Shown in pieces: positions 1 to 10,708 of a stretch of DNA of 64,000 bases (positions within the stretch are counted from its first letter, which is position 1; the number at the start of each line of letters is the position of its first letter). The position numbers and the translations under genes are program-made. Origin of the DNA: DASRDU01 sp035560235 (GTDB taxonomy: Bacteria > Acidobacteriota > Blastocatellia > RBC074). The notes under the pieces were generated by a model that worked only from the letters and a program-made list of their open reading frames with translations, was not told the origin of the DNA and searched no databases. The stretch spans positions 50,590-114,589 of the forward strand of contig DATMAG010000049.1 in NCBI GenBank assembly GCA_035560235.1. The letters are read 5' to 3'.

Positions 1-1
1 C

Positions 2-715
2 GCGCTGATGGAGAAACTTTTCGCGACAGTCAGACAGCAGACTCCGCTTGACCGGGTGCTGGTCTTTGCCGGATCGGAGCAGGAAGGCTTTCATCGCGGC
101 GTGGTCGGCATCGCCTGTTCCAGGCTGGTCGAAAACACTGGCCGCCCGACGCTCGTCTGCTCGATTGACGAGAAAGGCATTGCGCACGGCAGCGCGCGTT
201 CGGTTCACGGCTTTCATCTCGTCGAAGCGTTGCAGAGCGTCTCCACGCTGCTGATCAAATTCGGCGGCCATCCGATGGCCGCAGGCTTCACGATTGCGGC
301 TGACAGGATCGAAGAGTTCCGCTCCCGGCTGAATCAGTACGCTGAGGAGTTCCTGACCGAAGACAATCTTGCCCGCGCGTATGAGGCTGATGCTGAGATC
401 CACTTTAACGAAATATCGGCTGAGACGATTCGCACCCTGGCCCGCCTGGAACCACACGGAATGGGCAATCCTGCGCCGCTCTTTCTGCTGCGCGATGTCG
501 GGCTTCAGAAAACGGAGCGGCTGAAGGAAAAGCACCTCAAGCTTTTCGTCGGCGATAATGCGCGCCGGATTGAAGCCGTCTGGTGGAATGCCGCGCAGCA
601 TTGCCAGGCACTGAACGGCGCGCCGCGAATCAGCCTGCTCGGCAGTCCCGAGATCAATTTCTGGAACGGTCGCGGAAAGCTGCAGTTCAAGGTCAAAGAC
701 GTGGCGGTGGGCTGA
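2..715 (+). CDS. recJ: RecJ, single-stranded-DNA-specific 5'-3' exonuclease (C-terminal part)
   Basis: This is the 3' end of a gene that enters from the left edge, so the first in-frame Met (base 8) is not the start. About 237 C-terminal residues are visible. The DHHA1 nucleic-acid-binding signature G-G-H-P-M-A-A-G lies about 86 residues after that Met, preceded by the RecJ-typical stretch G-V-V-G-I-A-C-S-R-L. The last third would be the OB-fold domain. RecJ degrades single-stranded DNA 5' to 3' in recombination and mismatch repair in the cytoplasm; the catalytic DHH half is outside the window. The gene ends at a perfect palindromic terminator shared with the converging OmpA-family gene. Confidence 0.93.
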   Translation, partial: ALMEKLFATVRQQTPLDRVLVFAGSEQEGFHRGVVGIACSRLVENTGRPTLVCSIDEKGIAHGSARSVHGFHLVEALQSVSTLLIKFGGHPMAAGFTIAADRIEEFRSRLNQYAEEFLTEDNLARAYEADAEIHFNEISAETIRTLARLEPHGMGNPAPLFLLRDVGLQKTERLKEKHLKLFVGDNARRIEAVWWNAAQHCQALNGAPRISLLGSPEINFWNGRGKLQFKVKDVAVG

Positions 716-762
716 GCGTAGTCTGCCGTCACTTGCTCTTATCAGTCAGGCGTGAAAACAAA

Positions 763-800
763 AGAGGCAGGTGATCCGCGGATCACCTGCCTCTGGTTTT
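763..800. terminator. Bidirectional intrinsic terminator between recJ and the OmpA-family gene
   Basis: Bases 763-794 form a perfect 16-bp palindrome with no loop bases left over. It is preceded by an A-rich run (757-763) and followed by GGTTTT, so it can work in both directions. It sits between two converging genes. Confidence 0.8.
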
Positions 801-820
801 ATCACAGGCTGCTTCAGATG

Positions 821-3154
821 TTATTCGTCATCGTCGCTGCCTGCGGCGCGTTTGCCACGGCGTGTGCGCCTGCGAACCGGAGCCTTCTTCTCAGGTTCGA
901 CCGGGCCAACCGTCGCGGGTTCTCCGCCAGCCGGAGCCGGAGCGCCAGCCTGGCAGATCGCCAGCTTGATGTGGCTCGTCTCGGTTGTGACGCCACCGGC
1001 ACGCACGACGATCCGGTTCGGATCAATCTGAATGCCGACGGAGCCGTCAGCCAGACGGTCGCGCACGTTCCTGGCCCGTTGCAGATCGAGACCATCTTTC
1101 TCCTTCTCTGAACGATAGCCATCAACGTAGAGCGTCGCCTGCGGATCGGCCTGCATCTGACGCGCCACATCCTGCAGAATCGACTTGCAGGCGTTGTCCA
1201 CGCGCGCGCTGTTCTTCTTGAACATCGGACACGGCGTCAGACTTGAGCAGGTCGGCGGCGGCGGCGGCGCCTGATTGGTCGTCACCGTAGCCGAGCCGGT
1301 CGCGCTGCATTCGCCAGCGGCGTCGCGGGCCGTGACCGTGACCGTGATGGTAGTGTTGTAACCCACACCGGTCGTATCAAGCCGCGCATTCGTGCCGCTG
1401 CCCGTGATCTGACCAGCCGAAGCCGTCCACGAGTAGGTCACGTTGCCGTAATTCTCGCCACCCGTTACACCCGGCGTTGAGAAGTTGACCGCCTGGCCGG
1501 GATCAACGCGGCTCGTGGCCGGAGTCACATCGAGACTGCTGTTGAAGCAGACCTTGAGCGGCGGGCAGTCTTCGACCGTGATCGTCTTTGTGTCGAAGGC
1601 CACGCAGCCGCAGCCGTCATCAACCTGCGCCGTCACCGTGTAGGTGCCGGGCGCGAGTCCGGTCGTATCGAAGGTCACATTCGCGCCTTCGCCGACAATC
1701 CTGCCGCCGGTCGTTGACCAGGTGTAGAGCAGCGTGTCGCCATCCGGATCGGAAGCATTGGCCCGCAGTGCCACCTTGTCACCCACGCAGACAGTGCTCG
1801 CCGAAGCCCGCCTGACCTTGTCTGAGCCGGGCGTCACAGCGCCGACTTCAAGCGTGATGGTCGGCGGATTGTTCGGCACAATCGGTTCCTCGCGCTTGTT
1901 GACGTGACCGACTGAGATTCCGAAGATGAAGCCATCCGGACTGTGGACCTTGTCGAAGTTCTTCATCCAGTTGAGGTGACGCTGATAAGCGGCATTGATC
2001 GAGAACCAGCGCGTCGGAAAGATCTTTGCGCCAGCAACGAGGTCAACCGGATTGTTTCTGAGCAGCGTCGGCGTGCGTGAACCGACGTAGTAGGTTCCGC
2101 TGAGTTCAGCGATGAACTGCAGATACTGGCTGAGCGGGAAATCAAACCCGATGCCGCTGCGCACTTCATTTGGCAGATCGAGCGCGCGCTCGCTGCGGCC
2201 AAAGCCCTGAATGACGCCGGTGCCGCCGGCGAGCGGGCCAAGCCGCATATCCTCTGCGCGGGGATCACCCTTCTTGATGAACCCGATGTTCCCGCTCAGA
2301 TTGATGTGCTTGTGCAGTCGGCCATCAATGGCGGCGATCACGCCGTAATCAAAGGCTCCGGTGCCGCGCCCGCGCTCAAGCCCGGTGTTGAGTTCACGGG
2401 TGGTCGGGATTTTAAGCAGCGGGATCAGCGCAAAGCCGAAAGGATTGTTCGGGCCGGTGAAACGAACCTTGCCGCCCAGCCAGACATCGCCGACGCCGGT
2501 TCCGGTGAAGCGTGAAAGGAACGGCACCTCCGGCGAATAGTTCGGCACCACATTCGGCGGCAGCGCAGGCAGGATGCCGCCCACCGGAGCGCCAAGTCCC
2601 GGATAAACTGCGGTATCGTTGCCGCTCGGTCGGGCCGCGAAAGGCCCGTACTGCGGAAGCCCCGTCACCGTGCAGGGACCGAAGAAACCGCCATTGCCAC
2701 AGGGATCAGTCACTGTGTTGACCACCTGCCCCGCGCCGGTGCCGGCGGGAATGATGACCGTGCGGCCACCGGTCAGCGTTTTGGTCCGCACGTCAGGCAG
2801 ATAAAATCCGCTGAGCAGCGCGGGCAGGCCGGCGGTAGTGATACGCTGTGCCTCGAAGTTAACGAAGAACTCGAAATGATCGCTGAATCCGACCTGAAAG
2901 TTAACGGGGTAGACCTGTCGTCTCAGGTCACCCGGATCACGATGAAAATGGTTGGCAAAGAAACCGAAATTGAACTCGCCCCTCCTCAGGGTCTGTGCAT
3001 CGTAGACCGTGAAGAGACCAGTCCCGCCATTGACGGTGGGGGCCTGGTTACGGGGATCTTCAGTGGAGCGAGGTGTCTGAGCCTGAACCACAGTGCCGCC
3101 AAGCAGCAGCAGCACAACCAGCAGTCCAGCCATTCTTCTCGCGGAACTCATCAT
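821..3154 (-). CDS. Outer-membrane beta-barrel protein with Ig/PKD-like domains and C-terminal OmpA domain
   Basis: The start at 3154 (an ATG-ATG pair) is set by a strong AGGAGG at 3161-3166; an upstream in-frame Met at 3205 lacks this. A Sec signal peptide (M-M-S-S-A-R-R-M then a Leu/Val-rich core) is followed by about 400 residues of Gly/Phe-rich, amphipathic sequence like an outer-membrane barrel. Next come two Ig/PKD-type repeats containing phrases such as Y-T-W-S-T-T-G-G and Y-S-W-T-A-S-A-G. The last 110 residues resemble the OmpA peptidoglycan-binding fold (V-D-G-Y-R-S-E, then Q-R-A-R-N-V). The tail is a basic Arg/Lys run ending in Asp-Asp-Asp-Glu. The likely role is anchoring the outer membrane to peptidoglycan; any transport role is unknown. 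Confidence 0.8.
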   Translation of the reverse strand: MMSSARRMAGLLVVLLLLGGTVVQAQTPRSTEDPRNQAPTVNGGTGLFTVYDAQTLRRGEFNFGFFANHFHRDPGDLRRQVYPVNFQVGFSDHFEFFVNFEAQRITTAGLPALLSGFYLPDVRTKTLTGGRTVIIPAGTGAGQVVNTVTDPCGNGGFFGPCTVTGLPQYGPFAARPSGNDTAVYPGLGAPVGGILPALPPNVVPNYSPEVPFLSRFTGTGVGDVWLGGKVRFTGPNNPFGFALIPLLKIPTTRELNTGLERGRGTGAFDYGVIAAIDGRLHKHINLSGNIGFIKKGDPRAEDMRLGPLAGGTGVIQGFGRSERALDLPNEVRSGIGFDFPLSQYLQFIAELSGTYYVGSRTPTLLRNNPVDLVAGAKIFPTRWFSINAAYQRHLNWMKNFDKVHSPDGFIFGISVGHVNKREEPIVPNNPPTITLEVGAVTPGSDKVRRASASTVCVGDKVALRANASDPDGDTLLYTWSTTGGRIVGEGANVTFDTTGLAPGTYTVTAQVDDGCGCVAFDTKTITVEDCPPLKVCFNSSLDVTPATSRVDPGQAVNFSTPGVTGGENYGNVTYSWTASAGQITGSGTNARLDTTGVGYNTTITVTVTARDAAGECSATGSATVTTNQAPPPPPTCSSLTPCPMFKKNSARVDNACKSILQDVARQMQADPQATLYVDGYRSEKEKDGLDLQRARNVRDRLADGSVGIQIDPNRIVVRAGGVTTETSHIKLAICQAGAPAPAGGEPATVGPVEPEKKAPVRRRTRRGKRAAGSDDDE

Positions 3155-3263
3155 GTTTCTCCTCCTGGAAGTGGGTGAATCGTTAAAGCCAAGCAAGTTA
3201 ATCAATCAAGTTAATCTGATGATGCCTGTACCTGCCGCGGACAAGCCTTACCGCATACAGCTT

Positions 3264-3292
3264 CTTATTGGGGGACTGTAAATAGTTGTCAA
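3264..3292 (-). promoter_or_regulatory. Sigma-70-type promoter for the OmpA-family gene
   Basis: On the minus strand TTGACA (3292-3287) is followed after 17 bases by AATAAG (3269-3264), four of six matches to the -10 consensus. It lies about 110 bases upstream of the start codon, leaving a leader of roughly 100 bases. Confidence 0.6.
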
Positions 3293-3807
3293 TGATGACA
3301 CTTTGATTTGATTCGGCCAAAATCTATACGATAGGGTGTCTGGTGTCAATGTTAATCTCAACACACGTTTTGAGCGGCGGCTGAACACTTTCAGTGCAGT
3401 AATCGCACTTTCGCGCGGCCTGATGTGCGGATCAGTGAACCTGATCTTTTCCCCCTTCAGCCACTCTGAATCTGAGAGTCATTGCACCACCGATTTCAAA
3501 ATTAATCGCAAAGGTGTCAATCCACGCAGCCCGGGGGGCCGGGCTGATTATCTGCACCGGGACTGTAAATTTCCGGCGCTTCAGGTAAGATTCCCGCGCA
3601 CTGCCATCTGCGCTCATCGCGGCTTGAACACGCGGCTCAGGAACTCTGCCCATGTGGCGAATCGCTTCATTGTTCAGCGCCTCGCGCCTGCGCGGCTGCC
3701 GCAGGGAACAGAATTTTTCTGCGCGGACTGCTTTCATCCTGCCACGCCCGGCTGCAAAATACCGGTGCGCCTCCGGTCGCAAACATCGCAACATTCACAC
3801 AACGCTT
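3293..3807. other. Intergenic region without a recognised gene
   Basis: About 515 bases between the divergent OmpA-family and serine-hydrolase genes. Reading frames on both strands across it give Arg/Pro/Ala-rich translations with no signal peptide, motif or ribosome binding site. Apart from the promoter at 3264-3292, nothing is recognised here; it should contain the upstream signals of the serine hydrolase. Confidence 0.5.
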
Positions 3808-5046
3808 ATGAGACAGACTCTGCCCGGCACACTGAGACTCGCGTTTTCCCTTACCCTGCTTATGTCAACAGTCAACGCCCAGACGCCACCAGGTTTTGCG
3901 CAGGCTTACAGCGGCTTCAGGACTTTTTATAACCAGAAGCTGCGTCAGCACGGCATTGTCGGCAGCAGTTTTATGCTGATTCACGACAATCAGGTGATTG
4001 CCAGAGAGTTTTACGGCAGCGCGAACCTCGAAAAAAATCAGCCCGTTGACGAAGACACGATCTATCACTGGGCTTCGATTACCAAGACCTTCACCGGCAT
4101 TGCGATTATGCAACTGCGTGATCGCGGGCTGCTCAAGCTCGATGATCCGATTATCAAATATGTACCGGAACTGAAGGAGGTTCACAATCCCTTCGGCCCG
4201 ATGGAGCAGATCACGATTCGTCATCTGCTGTCGCACAGCGCCGGGTTTCGTGACGCGACGTGGCCCTGGGGCGGCGACAGGGACTGGCATCCGCACGAAC
4301 CGCAGCACTGGTCGCAACTCGTGGCAATGATGCCCTACACCGAAATTCTTTTTCAGCCGGGCACGAAATTCAGCTATTCAAATCCGGGCATCATCTTTCT
4401 GGGCCGCGTGATTGAAACGCTGACGCGGGATGATTACGAAGTCTACATTGACAAGAACATCTTCAAGCCGCTCGAAATGTACCGCAGCTATTTCGACGCG
4501 ACACCGTATCACCTGCTCAGGCACCGCTCGCACAGTTACTGGCTCGAAGACGGCAAGCTGCGCCCGGCGCGCTTCGATGTGGACACCGGCATCACCGTTT
4601 CAAATGGCGGTCTGAACTCACCGCTGACGGATATGGTCAAATATCTCAACTTCCTGATGGGTTCACGCAACGCGCGGCAGCAGGCGATTTATGAAGGCGT
4701 GCTGAAACGCTCCTCGCTTGAGGAGATGTGGCAGCCGCAGGTCAGCATCGAACCGGCGGCAAAGGATGGAGAAAACCGCCGCGACGCAATGGGCCTGACT
4801 TATTTTATCGAAGACAACTTCGGGCAGCATTTCATCGGCCACAGCGGCGGACAGAACGGCTTCATCTCGCACTTTTATCTGCGCCCCGACGCGCGCACGG
4901 CTTACCTCGTCGCCTTCAATACGCACGCGATTCCGAAGGAGAAGGAACCCGACACCGGCCAGAACACGCGCGTGCTGGATCGTGAGATCAAGGACTATCT
5001 TTTCAAAAACATCTTCACATTGCTGGCCAAATCAAAGGCAGAATGA
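3808..5046 (+). CDS. Exported serine hydrolase of the class C beta-lactamase / esterase family
   Basis: The start at 3808 gives a clean Sec signal peptide (M-R-Q-T-L-P-G...S-T-V-N-A, about 24 residues); the frame is open further upstream but that extension is Arg-rich and lacks a ribosome binding site. The 412-residue product has the three motifs of the fold: S90-I-T-K93 (nucleophile and general base), Y190-S-N192 and H345-S-G-G348. The family includes class C beta-lactamases, D-aminopeptidases, carboxylesterases and penicillin-binding-protein relatives, so the substrate cannot be named. It is expected in the periplasm. The gene is followed by the nested palindrome at 5068-5359. Confidence 0.88.
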   Translation: MRQTLPGTLRLAFSLTLLMSTVNAQTPPGFAQAYSGFRTFYNQKLRQHGIVGSSFMLIHDNQVIAREFYGSANLEKNQPVDEDTIYHWASITKTFTGIAIMQLRDRGLLKLDDPIIKYVPELKEVHNPFGPMEQITIRHLLSHSAGFRDATWPWGGDRDWHPHEPQHWSQLVAMMPYTEILFQPGTKFSYSNPGIIFLGRVIETLTRDDYEVYIDKNIFKPLEMYRSYFDATPYHLLRHRSHSYWLEDGKLRPARFDVDTGITVSNGGLNSPLTDMVKYLNFLMGSRNARQQAIYEGVLKRSSLEEMWQPQVSIEPAAKDGENRRDAMGLTYFIEDNFGQHFIGHSGGQNGFISHFYLRPDARTAYLVAFNTHAIPKEKEPDTGQNTRVLDREIKDYLFKNIFTLLAKSKAE

Positions 5047-5067
5047 AGTATTCACCATCAACCCGGC

Positions 5068-5359
5068 ATCGCGGAGCGTCTGGAGTGCTGCGGCCTGGCG
5101 CAGCTTTGCAGAATCAAAGTGCAGACAATGTAATGAATCAGGTTTCTCTGAGAGACGGTGTTCGGAGTCCCAGCTTTAGCTGGCTGGCTCTCGATTCAGA
5201 CCCGACCAGCTAAAGCTGGGACTCCGAACACCGTCTCTTCAGAAAGGAGATTTCAATCACTATCCCGCTCTGGCCTGCTACAATTCAGTCTCTGCAGGCA
5301 GCGGTATCGAATGAATACCAAAGCTGCGCCAGGCCGCAGCACTCCAGACGCTCCGCGAT
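5068..5359. repeat. 292-bp nested palindrome: 41-bp outer inverted repeat around a 32-bp inner one
   Basis: The outer arms 5068-5108 and 5319-5359 are perfect reverse complements. Inside them the arms 5152-5183 and 5206-5237 are perfect reverse complements with a 22-base spacer. The inner unit is a copy of the palindrome also found at 20969-21052 and 31098-31179. The sequences between inner and outer arms differ on the two sides (43 and 81 bases). No transposase gene is present and no flanking target duplication was identified. Confidence 0.9.
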
Positions 5360-5442
5360 TTCAGGACGTGCAGCATCAAACAACCAACATCCCGCGCGCC
5401 GGGCGGCATCAGGTGCGCGGCCTGATCCTTCAGAAAATACCC

Positions 5443-6294
5443 ATGCTCAAATCAAATGATCGTCGTGACTTTATGAAACTCAGCGCCGGAGCCGCCGTTT
5501 CAGCGATGCTTCCGGCAATGCTCAACGCCGCGCCCAGATGGAAAAACATTCCCATTGCCACGCAGGCGTGGTGCGTGCGCAAGCAGATGGCCGGAGACAT
5601 TCCGGGCACGCTCGCCGCCGTTGCCGCGCTGGGTTATCAGGGCATCGAACTTGAAAATGCCTTTGGCAAATCGGGGACGGAATGGCGCGGCTGGCTGGAT
5701 GCGAACAAACTGCGGGCCTGCGGGTTTCATCATTCGTGGCAGGAACTGCAGGGCGACCGGCTCAGACAGTCCATCGAATTCAATCAGGCGATTGGCAACA
5801 AAAACCTGATCATTCGCTCGCTGCCGCGCGAGGTTTACACTTCAAAAGACCTGCTGCTGAAAACCGCCGAAGCGGTCAATAAAATTTCAGACAGTCTGAA
5901 ACCGCATGGAATGCGCGTCGGCTATCACAACCACACGCTCGACTTCAATAAAATTGACGGCGAATACTGGTGGAACCTTTTTGCCGATCAGACGCATAAA
6001 AACGTCATCCTGCAATTCGACACCGGCAATGCTTCTGAAATGTCCGGCGTCACGGTCACCGACTTTCTGAAGCGCAACAAGGGCCGCACCGTTTCAATGC
6101 ACGTCAAGCCGTTCTCGCATCAGAAGCCGGACGCCTTTCTCGGTGATGACGAACTGGACTGGAAGCAGATTATGACAATCTGCGAAACGACCGGCGGCAT
6201 CGAGTGGTACATCATCGAATACGAGCGCGAGGCCGTCCCGCCGCTCGAAGCGCTGAAGGCCAATCTCGAAAGATTTCGCCGGATGCGGGCTTGA
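5443..6294 (+). CDS. Exported sugar phosphate isomerase/epimerase-like TIM-barrel protein
   Basis: The start at 5443 gives M-L-K-S-N-D-R-R-D-F-M-K-L-S, a twin-arginine-type signal followed by an Ala-rich core. The frame is open for 95 codons upstream, but those codons translate the palindrome at 5152-5359 and are not credible protein. The remaining about 255 residues match the xylose-isomerase-like TIM barrel: G-Y-Q-G-I-E-L-E-N early, then G-Y-H-N-H-T-L-D-F carrying likely metal ligands, and a closing E-Y-E-R segment. Members isomerise, epimerise or dehydrate sugars and inositol derivatives. The nearby inositol oxygenase and Gfo/Idh/MocA gene make an inositol or sugar role plausible, but that is inference. 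Confidence 0.82.
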   Translation: MLKSNDRRDFMKLSAGAAVSAMLPAMLNAAPRWKNIPIATQAWCVRKQMAGDIPGTLAAVAALGYQGIELENAFGKSGTEWRGWLDANKLRACGFHHSWQELQGDRLRQSIEFNQAIGNKNLIIRSLPREVYTSKDLLLKTAEAVNKISDSLKPHGMRVGYHNHTLDFNKIDGEYWWNLFADQTHKNVILQFDTGNASEMSGVTVTDFLKRNKGRTVSMHVKPFSHQKPDAFLGDDELDWKQIMTICETTGGIEWYIIEYEREAVPPLEALKANLERFRRMRA

Positions 6295-6316
6295 TGACTT
6301 TGAGACAGAGGAATAA

Positions 6317-6368
6317 GCCACGAAGCAACACGAAGGTTCAGCTCAGCATCCTTCGTGTTCTTCGCGGC
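6317..6368. repeat. Palindrome of the CACGAA family, compact copy
   Basis: The arms 6317-6336 and 6350-6368 pair with few mismatches around a 13-base loop. The sequence is of the CCACGAAG/ACACGAAGG type also seen at 24710, 33736, 40644 and 46635. It fills most of the gap between the TIM-barrel gene and the OsmC gene and ends 16 bases before the OsmC start. Confidence 0.85.
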
Positions 6369-6384
6369 CTTCTGAAGGAAACTT

Positions 6385-6849
6385 ATGAGCGACGTGACAG
6401 CAAAACTGATCTGGAACGGCAGGCTGAAATTTACCGGCATCAATCAGGCCGGGCAGGAGACGGCGATTGATGGCGACAGGCAGACGGGCGCAACACCGAT
6501 GGATCTGCTGCTCGAAGCCATTGGCGCGTGTTCAGCCATTGATGTGGTGGTGATTCTGGAAAAGCAGCGCACCCCTGCGGCGAGAGCTGAAATCAGCCTT
6601 GCGGCTGATCGTCATTCGCCGGAACCGCGTTATTACACTGACCTGCAGCTGCGCTTCGATCTCTGGGGCGATGAACTGAAACCGGAAAAGGTCGAACGGG
6701 CCATCAGCCTCTCGCTTGAGAAATATTGCAGCGTCTTTCATTCGCTGCGAAGGGATCTGCGGGTTCGGCCTGAATTCAGAATTCACGCGGCGAGTGCGGA
6801 TGCGGCGGGTGATTATCAGCCGGTGAAATTTGAGATGGCAGGCATCTGA
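6385..6849 (+). CDS. OsmC/Ohr family protein
   Basis: The 154-residue product has the typical OsmC length and the central helix motif with a redox Cys: G-A-T-P-M-D-L-L-L-E-A-I-G-A-C-S (Cys near residue 50). A second conserved Cys lies near residue 115 (E-K-Y-C-S-V). Family members reduce organic and lipid hydroperoxides with the two cysteines; the YhfA-like branch is of unknown substrate and is the better length match. Cytosolic, no signal peptide. The start follows a GAAGGAAA sequence at good spacing. It converges on dtd, with only one base between the stop codons. Confidence 0.87.
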   Translation: MSDVTAKLIWNGRLKFTGINQAGQETAIDGDRQTGATPMDLLLEAIGACSAIDVVVILEKQRTPAARAEISLAADRHSPEPRYYTDLQLRFDLWGDELKPEKVERAISLSLEKYCSVFHSLRRDLRVRPEFRIHAASADAAGDYQPVKFEMAGI

Positions 6850-6850
6850 T

Positions 6851-7309
6851 TCAGCCTCTGCGCGGCAGATCATCAGTATCGAGCCAGATGGTGACCGGAC
6901 CGGAGTTGTGTATTTCAACCAGCATATCCGCGCCGAACTCGCCGGTCGCCACTGTGAAGCCCATCGCGCGCAGCCGTGCGCAGAACTTTTCATACAGCGG
7001 AACTGCAGTCTCAGGCCGCGCCGCTTCGGTAAAAGCGGGACGACGGCCCTTGCGGGCATCGGCATAGAGCGTGAACTGCGAAATCACCAGCAGTTCGGCT
7101 TCGACATCGAGCGCCGATAAATTGAACCTGCTGTCAGCATCGGCAAAGATGCGCAGGTTCGCAATCTTCTGCGCCAGCAGTTCGACTTCGGCTTCAGTAT
7201 CATTCACCCCGACGCCGAGCAGGATCACCAGTCCCGCGCCGATTTCACCGCTCGTGCGGCCTTCGATTGTGACTTTTCCCTGCGTCACCCTTTGCAGCAC
7301 TGCGCGCAT
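6851..7309 (-). CDS. dtd: D-aminoacyl-tRNA deacylase
   Basis: The 152-residue length fits the family (about 145-150). Both signature motifs are present: S-Q-F-T-L-Y-A-D, carrying the active-site Ser-Gln, and the C-terminal N-S-G-P-V-T cis-proline motif that gives D-amino-acid selectivity. The enzyme removes D-amino acids, and glycine from tRNA-Ala, from mischarged tRNAs in the cytoplasm. The start is ATG preceded by GGAG. It follows glnS on the same strand with an 80-base gap, so the two may be cotranscribed. Confidence 0.95.
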   Translation of the reverse strand: MRAVLQRVTQGKVTIEGRTSGEIGAGLVILLGVGVNDTEAEVELLAQKIANLRIFADADSRFNLSALDVEAELLVISQFTLYADARKGRRPAFTEAARPETAVPLYEKFCARLRAMGFTVATGEFGADMLVEIHNSGPVTIWLDTDDLPRRG

Positions 7310-7389
7310 TGATTGAACTCCACAGCCTCTTGTTCTCCGGCTCCTTCGCGCCTTCGTTCTTCAACGTTGCCGCAGCCTGAGCCAGGGGA

Positions 7390-9117
<1,728 letters not shown>

Positions 9118-9231
9118 TTGTCTGTGTTCTCTCCTGTCTGAGCCTTCAATCAGCGAAGTTCCGTGTTAAGCGCGAATTATATCCCGAGTCCGAGCAACAG
9201 CGCGAGGATCAGTTGCGGCTTTCTTCGCGCA

Positions 9232-10563
9232 TCAGGCTTTCGGATATTCCCACGACCCGCGATATCTGCGGCTCAGATGCCTGTTGGCTTCAGCGTCACC
9301 GATGACTGTTTCCCTGGCGCCGTCCCATTCAATGCTGCGGCCCAGTTTGTAAGAGAGCATGCCAAGCAGGCTGACGTTCGTTGAGTAATGAATCTGTTCG
9401 ATGTCGCTGACGGGTTTGCGCCGGTTTCTGATCGCGTCAAGAAAGTCGGCCCACAGCTCTTTGATGTTCTGGTCATCAGGTTTGTGCAGTTGCGCGTCCT
9501 GATGAATGATCTGACCTTTCGGATCGGTCGGATAAAACGTCCAGCCGTCGAGCCAGCCCATATGAAACGTGCCGTTCGTGCCGTAAAAGTAACATCCGAC
9601 CGGCTGGCGCGGATCGCTCTTTTCGGCGTTGTTGGCGGCGAACTGCCGATGCTCCCAGCTCACCGTGAACTGCTCGAACTCAAAGACCGCGACCTGATGA
9701 TCGGGCGCGTCGGTGGTCTGCGCTTCCTTTGTATTGACTGCAGGCCCCTTGATCGGGCGGCCTCCGGTCGAAAAGATTTTGCGCGGATACTTCTCACCCG
9801 TGATCCACAGAATCTGATCAATCCAGTGAATGCCCCAGTCGCCAAGCGTGCCGTTGGCATAATCCAGAAAGTTGCGGAAGCCTTTCGGGTGAATCTTTTT
9901 GTTGAATGGCCGCAGCGGCGCAGGCCCGCACCACATCTCCCAGTCCAGACCTTTCGGCGGCTCGGTGTTTTTCTCAGGCTGCTCCGGCCCGCCGCCGTAA
10001 TGCACAAAAGCGCGCACCATTCCGATTTTGCCTAGTTTGCCTGACTGAATGAATTCGCGGCCCGAAAGGTTGTGCGGTGAAATGCGGCGATGCGTTCCGA
10101 CCTGCACGACCTTGCCGGTTGCGCGCGCCGCGTTGACCATCGCGCGGCCTTCCTTCACGGTGTGACCGATGGGCTTTTCAACGTAAACGTGCGCGCCCGC
10201 ATTGACCGCCGCAATCATCATCAGCGAATGCCAGTGATCGGGCGTGCCGACGATGACGATTTCAGGTTTCTCTTTCTGCAACAGCTCGCGGTAATCGCGG
10301 TAAAGCTTCGGCTGGTCGCCCGACAGTTTCTGCACTTCAGCAACAGCGGGGTTCAACTGATTCTCGTCCACGTCGCACATCGCCACGACCTTTGACTGAC
10401 CGGCGGCCATCGCTTCGCGCAGGATGTTCATGCCCCACCAGCCTGTGCCAATCAGCGCCGTGCGATATTTCGTCGGCTGTGCGTTGAGAATCGGAATGCC
10501 GTAATCCAGCCCGGCAGCGAGTGATGAGACGGCAGTGGTTTTGATGAAGTTTCGACGATTCAC
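9232..10563 (-). CDS. Exported Gfo/Idh/MocA family NAD(P)-dependent oxidoreductase
   Basis: The start is called as GTG at 10563 because AAGGAGG lies six bases upstream of it; an ATG at 10584 would place that ribosome binding site inside the coding sequence. The protein then begins V-N-R-R-N-F-I-K-T-T-A, a twin-arginine signal. A Rossmann motif G-T-G-W-W-G-M follows, and later E-K-P-I-G-H-T, the conserved Glu-Lys-Pro of the family. The 443 residues match the exported acidobacterial/planctomycete branch, whose substrates (sugars, inositols, glycans) are mostly unproven. It is the last gene of a minus-strand series with a deacetylase, an aldehyde dehydrogenase and an inositol oxygenase. Confidence 0.9.
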   Translation of the reverse strand: MNRRNFIKTTAVSSLAAGLDYGIPILNAQPTKYRTALIGTGWWGMNILREAMAAGQSKVVAMCDVDENQLNPAVAEVQKLSGDQPKLYRDYRELLQKEKPEIVIVGTPDHWHSLMMIAAVNAGAHVYVEKPIGHTVKEGRAMVNAARATGKVVQVGTHRRISPHNLSGREFIQSGKLGKIGMVRAFVHYGGGPEQPEKNTEPPKGLDWEMWCGPAPLRPFNKKIHPKGFRNFLDYANGTLGDWGIHWIDQILWITGEKYPRKIFSTGGRPIKGPAVNTKEAQTTDAPDHQVAVFEFEQFTVSWEHRQFAANNAEKSDPRQPVGCYFYGTNGTFHMGWLDGWTFYPTDPKGQIIHQDAQLHKPDDQNIKELWADFLDAIRNRRKPVSDIEQIHYSTNVSLLGMLSYKLGRSIEWDGARETVIGDAEANRHLSRRYRGSWEYPKA

Positions 10564-10591
10564 GGCTGGCCTCCTTCTTGTCATAAGAAAT

Positions 10592-10677
10592 GGACAGAAT
10601 TGACAGGATGAGCAGGATAAATCGTCAGATCAGACTTCTGCTCTGCTCAGATTCTGTCGCTCCTGTAAATCCTGTCC
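10592..10677. repeat. Palindrome of the GACAGGAT family
   Basis: An imperfect inverted repeat with arms about 10592-10618 and 10640-10677, built from GACAGGATT and CAGGAT words. It is related to the repeat at 17977-18050. It lies between the PIG-L deacetylase and the Gfo/Idh gene on the coding strand of both. Confidence 0.75.
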
Positions 10678-10708
10678 GAATGTTTTCTGCGTTGATTCTG
10701 ACTACTGG

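Noticed and set aside
3336..3932. A 198-residue frame and a 120-residue opposite frame upstream of the serine hydrolase
   Set aside because: They lack a ribosome binding site and motifs, and overlap the start of a gene with a good signal peptide.
5158..5442. An N-terminal extension of about 95 residues to the TIM-barrel protein
   Set aside because: It translates the palindromes at 5152-5359 (phrases such as G-V-P-A-L-A-G and P-A-K-A-G-T-P), and a twin-arginine signal starts at 5443.
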